A stretch of DNA of 64,000 nt from Pseudisothecium myosuroides (taxonomy: Eukaryota > Streptophyta > Bryopsida > Hypnales > Lembophyllaceae). The DNA is taken from the NCBI GenBank assembly GCA_951799445.1, contig OX637288.1:2358501-2422500 (forward strand), in the 5' to 3' direction. Below, piece after piece: positions 1 through 12,900 of this stretch; position 1 is the first letter of the stretch, and every line of letters begins with the position of its first letter. The position numbers and the translations under genes were made by a program. Below the pieces are notes generated by a model. The model did not search any database and was not told the DNA's origin. It saw nothing but the letters and a program-made list of their open reading frames with translations.

Positions 1-3000
1 AAACTTCAATTATAGGAATTTTATTTTTTCAAAGAAACTAATTTTCTAAGGTTGTCTAGAAGGTTTGTGGGAGTAAAAAAAATTCCTTATTTACAACAAT
101 TGGACACAGAAAGCTCTTGGTACGCCAGTCAACCCGCCGCTAACTTGTAAATTTCTTTAGAATTCGATGTCGTTGCTGGTTTTGGTACTTGCTAATGTTA
201 GAATGCCTCCAAACTTGACACGACACGGGTGGAAGTACACTAGACCCTTGTACTTTTGAGGTCACAACACAAAATTGGCAGTAAACATGATTTTGGACTT
301 TGTAATACTTGAACTTAAAAGTCTTTTTTTAGACTTCTATGTTGTTTTTCTATAGACTACATATGTTAATTACCTAGAAGCATTATTAATTTTGTTGAAA
401 AACTTATTTCGTGGTGTTAAAAAAGTACTTTTGTGGATGACTACTATAATGTCACAATACTACAAATCATTGAAAAGTAGAAAATTCAGTGCCTTGGAGA
501 ACTCTTTTTCTAATGTCTTTTCTTCATAAAATACAACAAAGTGTCCTCTATTGGGATCTGCATTCAAATTCCTAACTACATCACATATTTGGCAAAGATC
601 TACAAAAATAGGACTAATATTTTGGTAAGGAATAACTTGATGAAAAAGTATGTTTTCACGTAATCAATTTTTTATTTTAGATGCCTTCACCTAGTTCTAG
701 AATGGCTACAAGTCAAAATTTTCAAAATATTGTTTTTCCACAAAAAAAATTCTGCCTCTTCTTAGGTTTTTTTAGTACAAAAGTATTCATAATGTATTTC
801 AAGTACTTTAAAAATATTCGTTTATTATTGCCACGAACGTGGCGCCCGAGATACACGACCTTTAATTCAAAACAACTGGCTAAAATAAGTGAGTACCTCT
901 CAACACTCGACACCTGTCCTTGAATTTTACGATTTTGTAAGTAACAGTCCAGCAAAAAAGCCTAGAATCGTGGCGGCCCAAGTGGGTGCCTTCCAAATCT
1001 CATATGAACCAAATTATTCCATGCCACGTGATCCATTATTCTGGCAGTTGACTTGAAAACCATTGGTCGATCCAGATCTACAATCTCTAGCCGCACAATT
1101 AGAATCAGAAGACCTAAATTGCATACCTCTCATTTGTAGAGTACAATTTTTACATTTTTTGTACTTTTTACAGATTTTGTACATTTGAATTTTGCCGAAA
1201 GTAGGTGGAGTCTAGTGTACTTCCACCCACACTTTTTAAGCACAGATCAACCTATTCAAATTTTTAGTGGGATTTTACCGCACTCTGAGTAATTTTTTGG
1301 AATTTACCATCGTATTCAAAGGCGGTTGACTTCCCATGGAAAAAAATTGTACATTTTGAAAAAATCCAATTTTTTTTGGATAGCTTCTAGAAAACTTCCA
1401 AAATCAAAGTGCCAACTCAAGTCTCAATTTTTACTATTCATAGGGAAGCTAAAATTAAAAACTCCCTTATAATTTCCACCTAAGGGAAAAATTATTCTGG
1501 TACCAAGGGAAATCTTGGATGACCAGCTCTTGTGTTGACCTCCTAGCACACCTTTACTCTTAAAAGCACCTCCATATATGCTCCAATCACCTCTTCCTTC
1601 ATCTTGTTTGCATTCCAGATCAATGTCTCAAAGTTATCAGCATGACTTTAACTAATGAATCCAAATTTTCTATGAATTGATCTAGACTCTCTAGACCTAA
1701 AATAGACTATAACATTTAGCCAGGTTGTTACATGTACTTGCAGGATTGGATTTTACATGGACAAGACACTAGGATTGGTTAACTCTTACATCCTCACTTC
1801 TCTCGGAAATAATAAATTAACCTCTCAAATTCTTAATAAGAACTTAAAAATAGAAAAAACAAGGTATTTTATGCATTCTATGTTTCTAGGAAGACACCTC
1901 ACTAAATTGATAGCAACTTCTATCAAATCTCACTCAAATTCTCTTTTCATGTCTTTTTTCACATAAATACATTCTAAACTATACAAAAACCAAAAAAATA
2001 ATAATAATGAGTACCAAGTGCTAACTTGAGGGCTCACACAAGGTCGGGTTAATGGGAAGGTGGTCGAATTTGGAACTTGAGATCAACAAGAATGAAATTC
2101 CAAGGCTAGAAGCAGCAACAAAATCTCCACAGTCTAGGGCAGCCCTTTTTTTTGGCACTATGGGGCCAAATTGTACCATTTCAAAATAAATGTCTACTTT
2201 TTCTCCAAATAAAAGTACTCTTTTTTTGCCAGAAATTTTCCATTTCTAATAAAAATATGGATGAAGTAGCCAAAATTGGATGAAAAAGTATATGAATACC
2301 ATTGAAATTTTTTTTTTGGTCCAAAAGATGGATGAATGTAGAAATACAATGCTTCAACAAATTTTAAGTGATTGCCATCTCAACACTTTCCCAGAAAGTA
2401 AAAAAAAGGGGGCTATCCTAGGGTGTAGGAGTTCAAGGCAAGAATAAAATGACGAGAGGACTATTCTCTTCCATTTGAACCATTTTGTTTCTTTGGTATT
2501 TACTTCAATTCTAGGGAAAACAAAAACTGTCTCGGCATGTGGCCAAAGTGATGATTATGTTGTGGAGAAAGTGATGGTCTAGAAGAAAGGGGAATCAAAC
2601 ATTAAACCAAAGATTAAAGAAGTGATATTTATACGCCACACAGGACACGGCAAGGAAGCCTTTGTCAAGGTTGCCAAGTACCTTACTTGGGCCTAAATTA
2701 TGTTAGTTAAAAACTTTGCTTGACCATGAAAATATTAGTGAGTGATTTGATCACTTGAAATTCCAATGAGAAAACTTGCTTTACCACTAATTAAAAGCCC
2801 ATGGTTATATGGGATAGAAGCATGAGGTGTGAATGTTGCCTATGAAATATAATAAACCATCGATGCCTTTGTGTGTCCATCAATTTATAATTGAATTGTA
2901 TAGAATCGTGTCTTGTATTCCAAATAGACTTGTTTAAAGGAAAGCGGTGAATTTTCGGGTGATAATTCTAGGAATTTATGGTGAAGTGTCGAAGTGTGAT

Positions 3001-3900
3001 GAAAATGCATAGATAGTAGGATAATCAAAATAGCATCTAAAAATAATAAATTGAATTGCTAGGGTGGAATCCATTGCTTAAAAGGCTAGGTAGTACACAC
3101 TCTTCTCCGGACTCCTCTAGGGGTGTTTTTTGCCATTACGGTGAAAAATTCATATGGTATGCATCACATCATCCATGGTGTTGACATACAAGTACGTTTT
3201 ATGCTTCCTTGACATTTAGAAGTATTTGTCGTAGATTGTCTCCGCTAGGTTGCAAGAAGGCATTTGGGCTAGCTCTTCCAAGTTCAAGTTGATAGTAATT
3301 TCAAGTTTTAATTATGGGTCGTTGCAAGAAACACCTTCCATTTTTAGTTCAAAACGGCCTATTTCAATGAATATTGTGATTTTTGGAATACATTTTTTTC
3401 CATAAAATAAAAGATGGATAATTTGTAAAGCATTGCAAATAGTATGTCTCTAAAAATTCAAAAATAGAAAAATTTATGTCTAAAAGTTATGCACAAAAAA
3501 AGACTATGAAAAATACCAAGAAAATGGACACTTTGATGTTTGATTTTTAGAAAATAGTAAGAAAACAATTTAATAAAATAAACCATTTTCCTAACTTAAA
3601 GATGCTACTTCTCAACCATTTTCATCTTTGGAAAAAAAATTGTATTCTCTGCACTTGCGCAAAGGTAGTGCACTTTGAACATATATGAAAGGTGGATAAT
3701 GTACTATTTTTAGAAAATCTCTTTGTGAACCTGTGAAACTTTAGTAGAAGTCCTTGCATCCCAATTTTGAGCTTCAAATTTGCATTTTGGGATCAAAAAT
3801 AGTACTACCCCACCCTCCAATGGCCAAGGTAGACATTCAATCGGTTGTTGTTTAAAACTAGTAAAATAATTTATTTTTTAAAGGCAAAAAATTACTCAAC
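1..3900. other. AT-rich intergenic DNA, no gene seen
   Basis: No open reading frame here has recognisable protein character, and the few short ones sit in A/T-rich low-complexity sequence. The only structure I could pick out is a pair of inverted 21-bp segments at 227-247 and 1208-1228 (one mismatch), which may be the ends of an old element. Nothing resembling a promoter, RNA gene or transposase was recognised. Confidence 0.6.
227..1228. repeat. Inverted-repeat pair, possible old TIR element of about 1 kb
   Basis: The segment at 227-247 reads GGGTGGAAGTACACTAGACC plus a final C. Its reverse complement recurs at 1208-1228 with a single mismatch. A 21-bp inverted match about 1 kb apart is unlikely by chance, so I infer terminal repeats of a decayed DNA element. 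No target-site duplication could be made out, the interior has no coding potential, and no second copy was noticed. Confidence 0.35.
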
Positions 3901-4713
3901 ATCTACAACTACCACATGTACCTTCATTTCAAATTTCACGCAAAACGGACAAACAATGCAAAAGTTATGAGCAAAAAACCACATGTCCAAAGTCAAAGGG
4001 ACAAAAAAAAGGACAAATGTTTCTTGCAATCACCCATCAAAGAGGAGGCGATCAACATACAATACATTCGTTATGTCAACACCAATGCGGCGTGTTCTTG
4101 CTTCAAAGTCTATTTAAGAAGCTCATACCTCTACCCCTCATCCCCTTTGAACCAACATTCTTGGCTTCTTGTGCCAACGAAGCCTTTCAAGAGTGCAAAA
4201 GTAAGCATCCCCAAGGCCCGAAGCTCTAGGCAACAAGAGAGCAACTTGTTTTGCAACCATTGCCATGGCTAACCCACACTCATAACTTGGACAAGAATGC
4301 AAGAGCTCCAAATCGATCTTACAGGTTATGTGACAACTAATACTGGATATTTGAGATTCTTTGTTCTACTCTCGTATATGGCAGCGATATTGCCTTGCTT
4401 TTGCTTTGAATTCATTCTGCGATGCGCTTCTAAGGTAGGTACACCCCAAACTGCCACTTTTTACTACTGAGCCTATTTACTATTTTAAGATTGATTAGAT
4501 TTTCATATGTTCTTGTTGGCAAGTAAAAGGAGGTTCGAACGCACCAGAAAACGTGGCACTTGGATACTGTATGCAAAAGTTATTTTGGAACAAAGTTTGG
4601 TTCCAAAAGCATTTCTTGCACATAGGTACAGAGTTGATTTTGGAGATGTATGTTCTCGAGGGCAAGTGAGTGAAATGACGACCAAAAGCATCAAAGACAA
4701 AGACCGGGATCAC
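3901..4713. other. Intergenic DNA with a dispersed repeat segment
   Basis: Short overlapping frames at 3916-4272 are not convincing protein. The stretch 4505-4660 is a diverged copy of sequence at about 47455-47600: both contain GGCAAGT followed by an AAAGGAGG motif, ATACxxTATGCAAAA and GGAACAAAGTTTGGT. It is therefore part of a dispersed repeat whose ends I could not define. The match was found by eye. Confidence 0.45.
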
Positions 4714-4715
4714 TA

Positions 4716-5959
4716 CACTAAAAAGGGTATTTAGTGTTGGATTACATTTAGTGTAATTATCACCCTACTTGACCCTACACTAAATGTCAATTTTAGGACG
4801 ATTAGTGTAGTGCTAAACTTCAATGCGCCACCTTCGCCTTCTCTTCCCTTCTACCTTCCTTTAACCCCTAAAGGACCATTGTCCCTACGGGGGACAAATG
4901 CGTTTTCGGGCAGGTACCTACGGGCTGAAATTTTCTCCTGATTTTTTGAAACTTTTTTTGGAGGTAGAAAAATTGATTAGCTTCAAGGGAATATAATTTT
5001 TTTCACAATCGGTGCCCGGGAAAAAAAGTTATGACCATATAAGCTCAAAACAGGCTACGGGGGGCAGCTCGGGCAGCAAAAAAAAATGGACAAAAATTTG
5101 AATTTTTTTTTTTAATATTTTTTTTCTCATAGGTTATATTTTTGGCTATCTGGAAAGCTTTGATTCATTTCATTTGACTTTGTTATGAGGAAGTTATGGA
5201 CATTCTTGTTTTTCAGGCAGTTAGAGCATCTTCTTGAAAAAAATAACTTTAGGATTCATTTCTGAATGCAATTTTTCAAATTTTTCAAATTTTTTTTTTG
5301 CATGGTCTGATTTACTTGTTAGAACAATCCCACCATTAGGATTAGTGCATTTTAATTCCATCTAAAATATATGAATATTTTAGATTTTCCTTCTATCTCG
5401 TACCTACATCTACTTAACAATTTTTTTAAGAATGATAATTAAGTTTTTTTTGAATTTTTTTTTTTCCTAGACTCTCAACTCAATTCTCCACTACAAGCAT
5501 TAAAAGCTCAAAACTCTGTAGTGCAAAAATTTTAAGTTAAAAATGTTCAAAGTCAAAAAATCCAGTCCCGCAATGTGCTGAAAAACTTGTTTTTTCCACT
5601 TTAAACACAGATATCTTGCAGTCTATGCGGTCAAAAATTCTGAAATTTTTTCCACACTTTTTTATACTAGTTAGGTGTAAGATCCTACGGTTAGATGTGA
5701 AAAAAAAACAATTTAAATTTTTTTTAACTCTTTGCTACAGAAATGGCAGTTTTCAGTGTTTTTTGGCAGAAAAGAGGCCTCGGTCCTTTAGGGGTTAATA
5801 AGTTCTAACACTAAATGTAAACATTTTCAAATTTCAGATTTATCAGAGTATATTTAATGTTAGAAATTACATTTAATGTTACTTACTTTAGTAGGCTTAA
5901 TGATATTTAGTGTCATGGTTCGCAAATAGTGTTGCCAACACTAAATACCCTTTTTAGTG
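4716..5959. mobile_element. TIR element (CACTAAAAAGGG ends), split by a TTAA-flanked insertion
   Basis: The left end is CACTAAAAAGGGTATTTAGT and the right end is its reverse complement, extending to about 25 bp. Both ends are bordered by the dinucleotide TA (4714-4715 and 5960-5961), as expected for a TA duplication of Tc1/mariner-type elements. The terminal CACTA also recalls the CACTA group, but a 3-bp duplication does not fit. Removing the younger insertion at 4861-5798 leaves about 310 bp without coding capacity, so this is a MITE. The nesting shows it predates the insertion. Confidence 0.75.
4861..5798 (+). mobile_element. TTAA-flanked element, full copy (piggyBac-like MITE family), copy 1
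   Basis: The element begins TTAA-CCCCTAAAGGACC and ends with the exact complement, GGTCCTTTAGGGG-TTAA. Between the ends are about 930 bp of A/T-rich sequence without a transposase frame. TTAA target duplication with ends starting CCY is the established signature of the piggyBac superfamily; that this is a non-autonomous member is inference. Copies at 17467, 51358 and 60574 share its orientation, and copies at 6593 and 42447 are inverted. Shared internal landmarks include GCATCTTCTTGAAAAAA and TGATTCATTTCATTTG. It lies inside the older TIR element at 4716-5959. Confidence 0.8.
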
Positions 5960-6592
5960 TAGCTATCCAATGTTAATTGAGCCATCCTTGTAGGCTATAA
6001 GGTAGGTACATCCAAATGTGCCACTGACCTTAAACCGCCATCTTTACGTTGTGTATAAGTGTTGTTGTAATGAAGCAATATTTTCTGATACTACAATGAT
6101 GGTCCTGCTTGTTCCGTGCTTTCCTAAAATGCATTTCCAAAAAAATCGAGGTCTTCAGAAGGTTGTGGGTGTTCATAGACGATGTTGTTGAGTTGGTCTT
6201 AGTCAAAGTGTTGTCAGATCGATTGACCTAGAGAAACTCTACAATTTCGAACAGCCATTTTTGAATTTTAATGTGATCAACATGCGAAGTTGCCTTGCCT
6301 CTCCATGGGAAGATTTTAAAAAATTCACTGTTTTTTTTCCATATACTCAAGTGTGAGGAGTCTAGGCAATCACAAGTGGAATTTCTGATAAAAGTGTAAG
6401 TTTGGTAAGAATTTTTGAAGTGTGTCACCCAAATAGAGCAAATGAAAAGCGCATCTACAATATAATGGTCAACCTAGGAGCTCCCGTATCAAAGTGATTA
6501 AGGTTTGGAAAAAAATTTACCGCGAGATGTGAGGCTTGGTATCAAAATGAAGTTGGAGAGGATTGGAGCATCTTGGATACTTTTTTTCATTC

Positions 6593-7526
6593 TTAACCCC
6601 TAAATGCATTTGACTATGTTTTCACCAAAAACTGTCCAAAACTGCCATTTCTAATACAAGTACCAAATTTTAGAAAAAGTTCATTTTTGGACACATGTAA
6701 ACGTAAGTCTTGTAGTACACTAGTTTAAGAAGATGTGGAGAAAATTTCAGAATTTTTCACCATGTCGATTGCAAGATATTAGCGTTTGAATTGACAAAAA
6801 ATCCTTTTTTTGTCCCTGCAAAAAATCGGGCAGCTGCCCTTCACAAGGTCACATTTGTATGAAAAATTGTCGAAAATGGTGGTTACTCTTTGGATTCATT
6901 CTTTAAGGCAAGTTGGCTACATGCTTAGAAAATTTCAGATCATTTGAAATTGTACAACATATAGGAAAAAAATAGTAAGTAGAAAAAGGTAGAGAATGAC
7001 TCAAAATACTAAATTGTCAAGAATTTTGTTATGGAATTGAAAAATGTCAATACCAATAGTTGTATTGTTATATTAAACAATCTACACCTAATATTTTTGT
7101 TTTTTTTCAGAAATATTGAAAATTGAGTTAAATAAATGACTTCAAAGTTTATTTTAGAGGAGAGATTCCATAACTACCCTCAAACTAAAACTCTTCATAA
7201 CTATCATCTCATTAATCTAAATAGAATGATTCAAAGCTTTCCACTTATATGTAAATCTATTAAACCAATTTCAAATTTTTATTTTTCAAAAAAGTGATTT
7301 TTAAAGAATTTTTTTGAGCTACTTGGACTGCCCGCCAATCGTGGAAAATTACATATCATCCAATAACTTTTTTACCATGTAGTCAAAAGTTATGAAAACT
7401 ATTGGGCCTTGAAGCTACTCCTTGGGTACATCTTGAAAATTTCAAAGAAAAAAAATTTTAATTTGTAGTGAGCTGCCCAAAATCGGTATGTTGCCAAAAA
7501 ATGGTGTTTGGACCTTTAGGGATTAA
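6593..7526 (-). mobile_element. TTAA-flanked element, full copy, copy 2 (inverted)
   Basis: Begins TTAA-CCCCTAAATGC and ends CCTTTAGGGA-TTAA, a slightly decayed inverted end. Its left half corresponds to the reverse complement of the right half of the 4861 element: AACTGCCATTTCT, ATTTCAGAATTTTT and GATTGCAAGATATTAGC occur in the same order. So it is the same family in the other orientation. The interior is broken by stops in all frames. Its closest relative in the window is the copy at 42447-43379. Confidence 0.72.
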
Positions 7527-8212
7527 AATAGTAGATGAGTATTGAATTTTGCATACATTAGGACAAATGTTAAGCCTAGGTATTGAATTTCGCATAGGCT
7601 ATAACATACAAGCATTCCAAATGAATCCATGTTGGTCACAACTATTCCCAAGTGGATTGAAATGCACATTTGCAATTGAAGCCTCTCAATTAAAACTATG
7701 AATATTAAATGAAACAATTCACAAAAAATAGAGTTTTGTTTTTTTGAACTGAAATTTGATATATTTGATCAGGGTTGCCTAATAATTAAATGTTAATTAT
7801 ACAAGACAAAAAAATGCCACTTGCCTTTTGTAGCCAAGTGGCATTTTTTGTGGCATTTTTTTGTCTTGCAAGTGGCATTGGGATCAAAACCAAAACCTCT
7901 TAGATTTCCTCTAACATCTCATTTCACTTTTCCTATCATTTCAAGTCAAATGGCTATATTTTTATTTTATTTTATGGATTTGCTATCCTTTGTTGTTTTA
8001 TGTAGAGCTAGTCTTTCATAGATGCAATGCACATATGCTCATGCATGCAAAAATTGTACTCTCATGTCAAACTTGATTATTGTAACTTGATTGTTGTATT
8101 GATTCTCCAAAGCAAACATCATATAAACCTTGACTGTGTCAAAGTTAATAATTGCCAACAAAATAATTGCTCTTTGAATGTGCCTAGGACTTGAACCTCA
8201 ATGCATCATAGC
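7523..8212. other. Intergenic, with short hairpin around 7813-7880
   Basis: No gene seen. At 7813-7845 AATGCCACTTG and its complement CAAGTGGCATT are separated by 11 bases, giving a perfect small hairpin. The same CAAGTGGCATT recurs at about 7870. This could be the remnant of a foldback element; it does not look like a terminator of any gene I can identify. Confidence 0.4.
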
Positions 8213-8857
8213 TTAACCCCTAAATGCCCAAGGCCTGTTTTGGGCTTCCTGGATTTTGCTCTAAATTGAACAAAATGCCAACATTTTGATAAGTTGTATC
8301 AATTTTTTTGGAATTGTAACCGTACAAATTCAAACTAGACATGTTAGAGATCTCATAGGAAAAGAAAACACAACAATATCACTTATGGAGTGAAAGATTA
8401 TAATGTTTGACCATGAGGGTGCTAAAACTGCAAAAATCTTTCAATCTTCTTTACATGAGTCAAATCTAAAAAGTTGGTGATCAAAAAAATATGAGGTTAA
8501 AGGGCCTAACTTGTATAACCCCGATCAATTTATGGCTTCTTAAAATCTACTCCACAATTTTTTTAAATGAATTTTGAATGTGATTTTTGATCCAAGATCT
8601 AGTGTATTTGAGGCTCATTTCCAAAAGCTCTCAACACTACGGGAAGTCAAGATTGCAATGGGTACCCTTGTACAGAAACTTGAATAGAAAAATCACTATC
8701 ATTTATTTTCAAGATCAGATTTTTGGTGCTAAAATTAGACTTCAAGAAGAACTTTCTAAAAATATAAACTACTAAAAATAGCAACTTGGTTAGATTTTAT
8801 TTAACTTCAAAGTTTTGCAAACACCATATTTGGGTGCCTTGGGCATTTAGGGGTTAA
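8213..8857. mobile_element. TTAA-flanked element, about 645 bp relative
   Basis: Ends are TTAA-CCCCTAAATGCCCAAGG on the left and CCTTGGGCATTTAGGGG-TTAA on the right, a perfect terminal inverted repeat of about 17 bp flanked by TTAA on both sides. The interior is shorter than and mostly unlike the 935-bp family, though the first ten bases of the ends are shared. No coding potential. Its right TTAA (8854-8857) is also the left TTAA of the next element. Confidence 0.75.
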
Positions 8858-9113
8858 CCTCTAAACATCACAGACAAACCAGCTGATGGGGTTTGGAGGA
8901 ATGTGCTTGGATTGGAATAACTTGCTGTGTGCTTGGAGTCTGAAAAATTCACCGTACAAATTCATAGCCAACTTTGTCACAAGTGCAGATGCGCAATTTT
9001 TGTAAAGATCCACCATACAGATATAAATATTATACACTTTGATGACAATAGTCTTATAGGAATCTTTTGCAGAAAACGTCTAGAAAACGTTCACTGTGAC
9101 GTTTAGGGGTTAA
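8854..9113. mobile_element. TTAA-flanked element, 260 bp, abutting the previous one
   Basis: Left end TTAA-CCTCTAAACATCACAG, right end CTGTGACGTTTAGGGG-TTAA, an imperfect inverted repeat of about 16 bp. It shares its left TTAA with the 8213-8857 element, so either one inserted exactly into the flanking TTAA of the other, or the two form a composite. It includes duplicated AGAAAACGT motifs near the right end but no reading frame. Confidence 0.68.
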
Positions 9114-9993
9114 GATTGCATCATATGCACTCAAACCTCTTCATTATGACTTTCTCTAAAATGACCCTCAAGAATATCTTGCACACTTGCCACACTATAG
9201 TAAATTTATCACACATTCAAACTACTACGTCATAATGAAAAAATTTGAAACCCAAGTGGGAAGATCAAAGAGGTATTCATAATTAATAACTAATACAAAA
9301 TCATAAAGGAAAGAACATTCAATATAGAAATGTCTCAATGATTGGAATAAAAACCACCAAGACACTAACGTATGTTCTCACTTGGTGGTGTTAGAGAATG
9401 GTGTTTGCAAAGATCTTCGAAATGAATTTAAGCCCCACCAACTCGAAAAACATGCAATCTCGCATTTCTCTCATATACAGTACAAAGATAATTAAATCCT
9501 AACTTGAAGTCGGCCCAAGTAAAATGAATTGAGCAAATCAGACCATGTTCAGAATATTTCCAAGCTGATAATCAGATACACATACATAGTTGCACCACAC
9601 ATATTCTGTTTTTGTTTACCACTTCCTACCACATATGGACAGAAGGCTTTCAGAAAATTCCTCCTAGTAGTTTTAAAACCGTATGTACATGCCAAAATCT
9701 ATGTAAGAGGGACCAATTGGCTCCCATATATCACAATGTGGACAAATACCCTTTTGAGAGTCTGAAGAAGGTTATCAGACATAATGCCAAGTCGTTATAC
9801 TACATCCATATAAGTATTTCTTAACCTCCCAATGAAGAGAAGGAAAATAATTATGAGTTATAATCCCTTTTCTGACCCAGTTGCCTTGTAAACCAGACTT
9901 GGCATTATGTAACTGGAGATGTGATTAGGTGCGTCACCATTGAATACAAGGTGAGGTTGTGAGATTTGGTTTCTCCTGCTGCTGTAGATTTAG
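9114..9993. other. Downstream region of gene 1, no separate gene seen
   Basis: This stretch lies 3' of the minus-strand gene that ends at 9994 and should hold its 3' untranslated region. I saw no clear AATAAA-type signal on the minus strand and no convincing additional exon. The short frames at 9529-9824 lack protein character. A further terminal exon cannot be excluded, because the final coding exon contains a perfect splice-donor sequence just before its stop codon. Confidence 0.4.
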
Positions 9994-12900
9994 CTATGAC
10001 TCACCTTGTGGTGCATCTTTATCTTTCTGCTGGAAGGGGAAAACCAACTGATCCTGTTGACTCCACTGCGACTTCAACTCAGTAATTGCCTTGCTCGCAG
10101 CTGCTGCCACTTCACGGTTGGAGTCCATCGATAATCTCTGCCAAATGACATTCAATTTCAGTGATCAGCAAAACATACTGACAATTCCTTGCCCACATCA
10201 ATCCTTAAAAGGACGTATTTGGCGCTCAAATATTTTTTTGGCGGATTTGAGCTCATATGAGGATTTTAATTTTTTTTTAAAATTGAACTGGCACATGCAA
10301 TGTTCTTCACTCAAATCTTATTGTGTAAAAAGATTCTCTACTTAAATCGTACTTTGCATTATATGATCGATCAAAAGGGTCATTTCAAATCCATGAATCT
10401 TTTGTCCTTAAAGGGCTAACATATCTAAAGGTAACATTGTTTGCATGAGCTCTTCACCCGAACTAATACCAGTCGAACAATAGGCATGATGTTGTACAAA
10501 AGATAGAGCACTCTTTCCGTCATTTTCAGCGTTTTCACCAATATTTAGGTGTGCTTTTCATTGAGAGATCACTTAGTAAAGCTCCCTGGAGAGATCACTT
10601 TGGGTACCACAAGTACAAAAATCTCTTTAGATCAAATTGTTTCCCCACTCAATATATTGGATGATGATTATGCAAAGCGGTCAATGAATGGGAAGTTGTA
10701 GACCACTATTGAAGGAACAGTAGACAATCTTATATCCGTTCAAAGATGAGTGGCGATCAACCAATTTTGTCAAGTCTTGCTTACACACAACTTGCTAATT
10801 GAAGGCCAATCAAGTGCGCATTAAAAGAGATAAGTTGGTGTTGGTAACAGGGGTTCAGTCAATACGATCTGGGATCAAGTTTTAGTATCCTCTACATTAA
10901 CCTTCAAACAGAATCATAGATATACATATGTGAAAATAAGAATTGTACCTGAAGTGCGCCCATGCCTGCATTCCCAAGCGTCCAAAGTGATGGCGCATCA
11001 GCTAGTGCACCTGCCAATGCAAGACTGCACAACCCAAAAGCTCTTAGAGATAGCCAACGCTCATTAGAGACTAGACAGTGTGCACTGCATGATATCCTGT
11101 AGCTTCTTATTATAATACGGTCTCCAAATTACAGCTCCAAATGAATGTATTTTACAAGCACAGCAGACTCACCGAGTTGCAACATCAGGAGAACTTGCAC
11201 TTTCGGTCACTAACAACGCACCCCCTCCTCCATCCACCTCTTCCATGTCCAGTAATGCGGCCACAATGAACTCCAGCTGCATTTCCACCAAACCAAATTT
11301 CAATACATTGCATTGATTGCATCGTGAATAGAAACTGGAAACCCTAAACCCTATAAACAAGGGACAAGACGGGTTTCCGAGTGGCCGCATACTTCATCGG
11401 GGTCCGTGCACTCCATGCCCTCTGCCTCAACCAATGCTGCCGCCATCTTAAAGCATGCATCCTGAAAAAGGTCACTCGAAATCTCAGCGACCACTTTCGT
11501 TCTATTACAGTTTTAAAAGACAGAAATGTCTGCTCAAGAAACAATTTCTACTTGAAAAGCATTGGTATGAGAGCTCTCTGCATAACCCTCTTAAGGAGCT
11601 GCCTAAACCTAAAACCCTAAAAGCCCTTGGAACAGTAATTCAGATTCTTTTTTAGCTCTCTTTTGAGCTCATGTCAGGAGGAAGGTACGAATACTACAGA
11701 AGAAAACTGCTGCCACTCATTGCGCACTACGTATACTCTGTAAGCAATTGCAGACATTTGAATCTATTTTTTGGGTTTGGTTTCGTCTAATATATAGTGG
11801 ACAAGAGTAAGTTCTCGCAATTGCTGAAAAATGTAAGAAGTCTCACCTGAATTGCTGTCAACCGATCCGGCATTGGGTCGCCACTTCGTAGAGAGGATCT
11901 AAACCCTTGGCTACACTCTGCTGCAACGCCATCCTTTCCATCGACCAGCCGCAGAGGCTTGTTTGACTTACACTTTCTGTTCACGACAGGTGAAAAAAAC
12001 TTCAATATCTACAATCCCAAGTTTTTCAGAACCATATAACCTAACCCTAAGTGACAAACTTTCAGGAGTATAAAGCTGCAATGCACCAATGCACATAACG
12101 TAGAGATTCTGAAACAGTTAGAGACCTGATCCTGTCTCTTATCGACTGAACCCGCTTCATCACAATAACACATCTCTTCCAATCAACACTTGATTGACCT
12201 TCAATTTGCAAGTTAGTGTAAGCATGACTTGGCTAAACTTCTGAGGCCACTCCTCTTCGAATGGAAATGAGGTTGTCTACTATCCTTTCAATAGTTATTC
12301 ACAACCTCTCACTTTGAAACGATTGCTTAAGACATCATCGAACCCATTGAGTACGAAAACAATTTGATCTCAAGAGAGTTTGGCTCTTGTAGCACCCAAA
12401 CTCATAAAGTGGGTTTTTCCAGTGATCTCTATTAAGTGATCACCCAATGAAAGCACATTCCTTACAATGTTGAATGCTTAATGTGACGGAAAGCGTATTC
12501 TTAACCTTAAAGCTCAACCACAATGAGCAATACTGACCTGATTCTCAACGTGCGCGCAAGAGCACTATGAACATTCTTGACTGCCTGCAAAGCAGCGTAA
12601 AGATCTTCCATAGCTCGACGACGAGCTCTGAGATCCGCCAGACGCAAATCTGCCTGGAATGGCACAATGGCCACCCTCACATCAAGCACGGAATCGCGAC
12701 GGGGACGAATTGAAGACATGATTGGAACTCCAAAATACTACAGAGTTTTCAGAAAATTATACCGTTTCCACAACTATTAAACTTCATAAAGAGAATCTTC
12801 GCCATGAAATTTCATGGGGAGGATCCCTGAAGTCATACTCTCAATGCAGGTAAGTTAAGTCACTTTGACAAATTCTCATTGGCAAAGCAGAGCCAACATT

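Noticed and set aside
4505..4540. GGTTCGAA-like motif suggesting a tRNA B box
   Set aside because: No A box, no acceptor stem and no cloverleaf could be drawn around it; it belongs to a dispersed repeat.
8213..9113. Tourist/PIF-type (TTA or TAA duplication) for the TTAA elements
   Set aside because: A 3-bp direct repeat would read the same on both sides. Here the left edge is TTA-A and the right T-TAA, which is only symmetrical as TTAA (or TA), and the outer bases are conserved in all copies.
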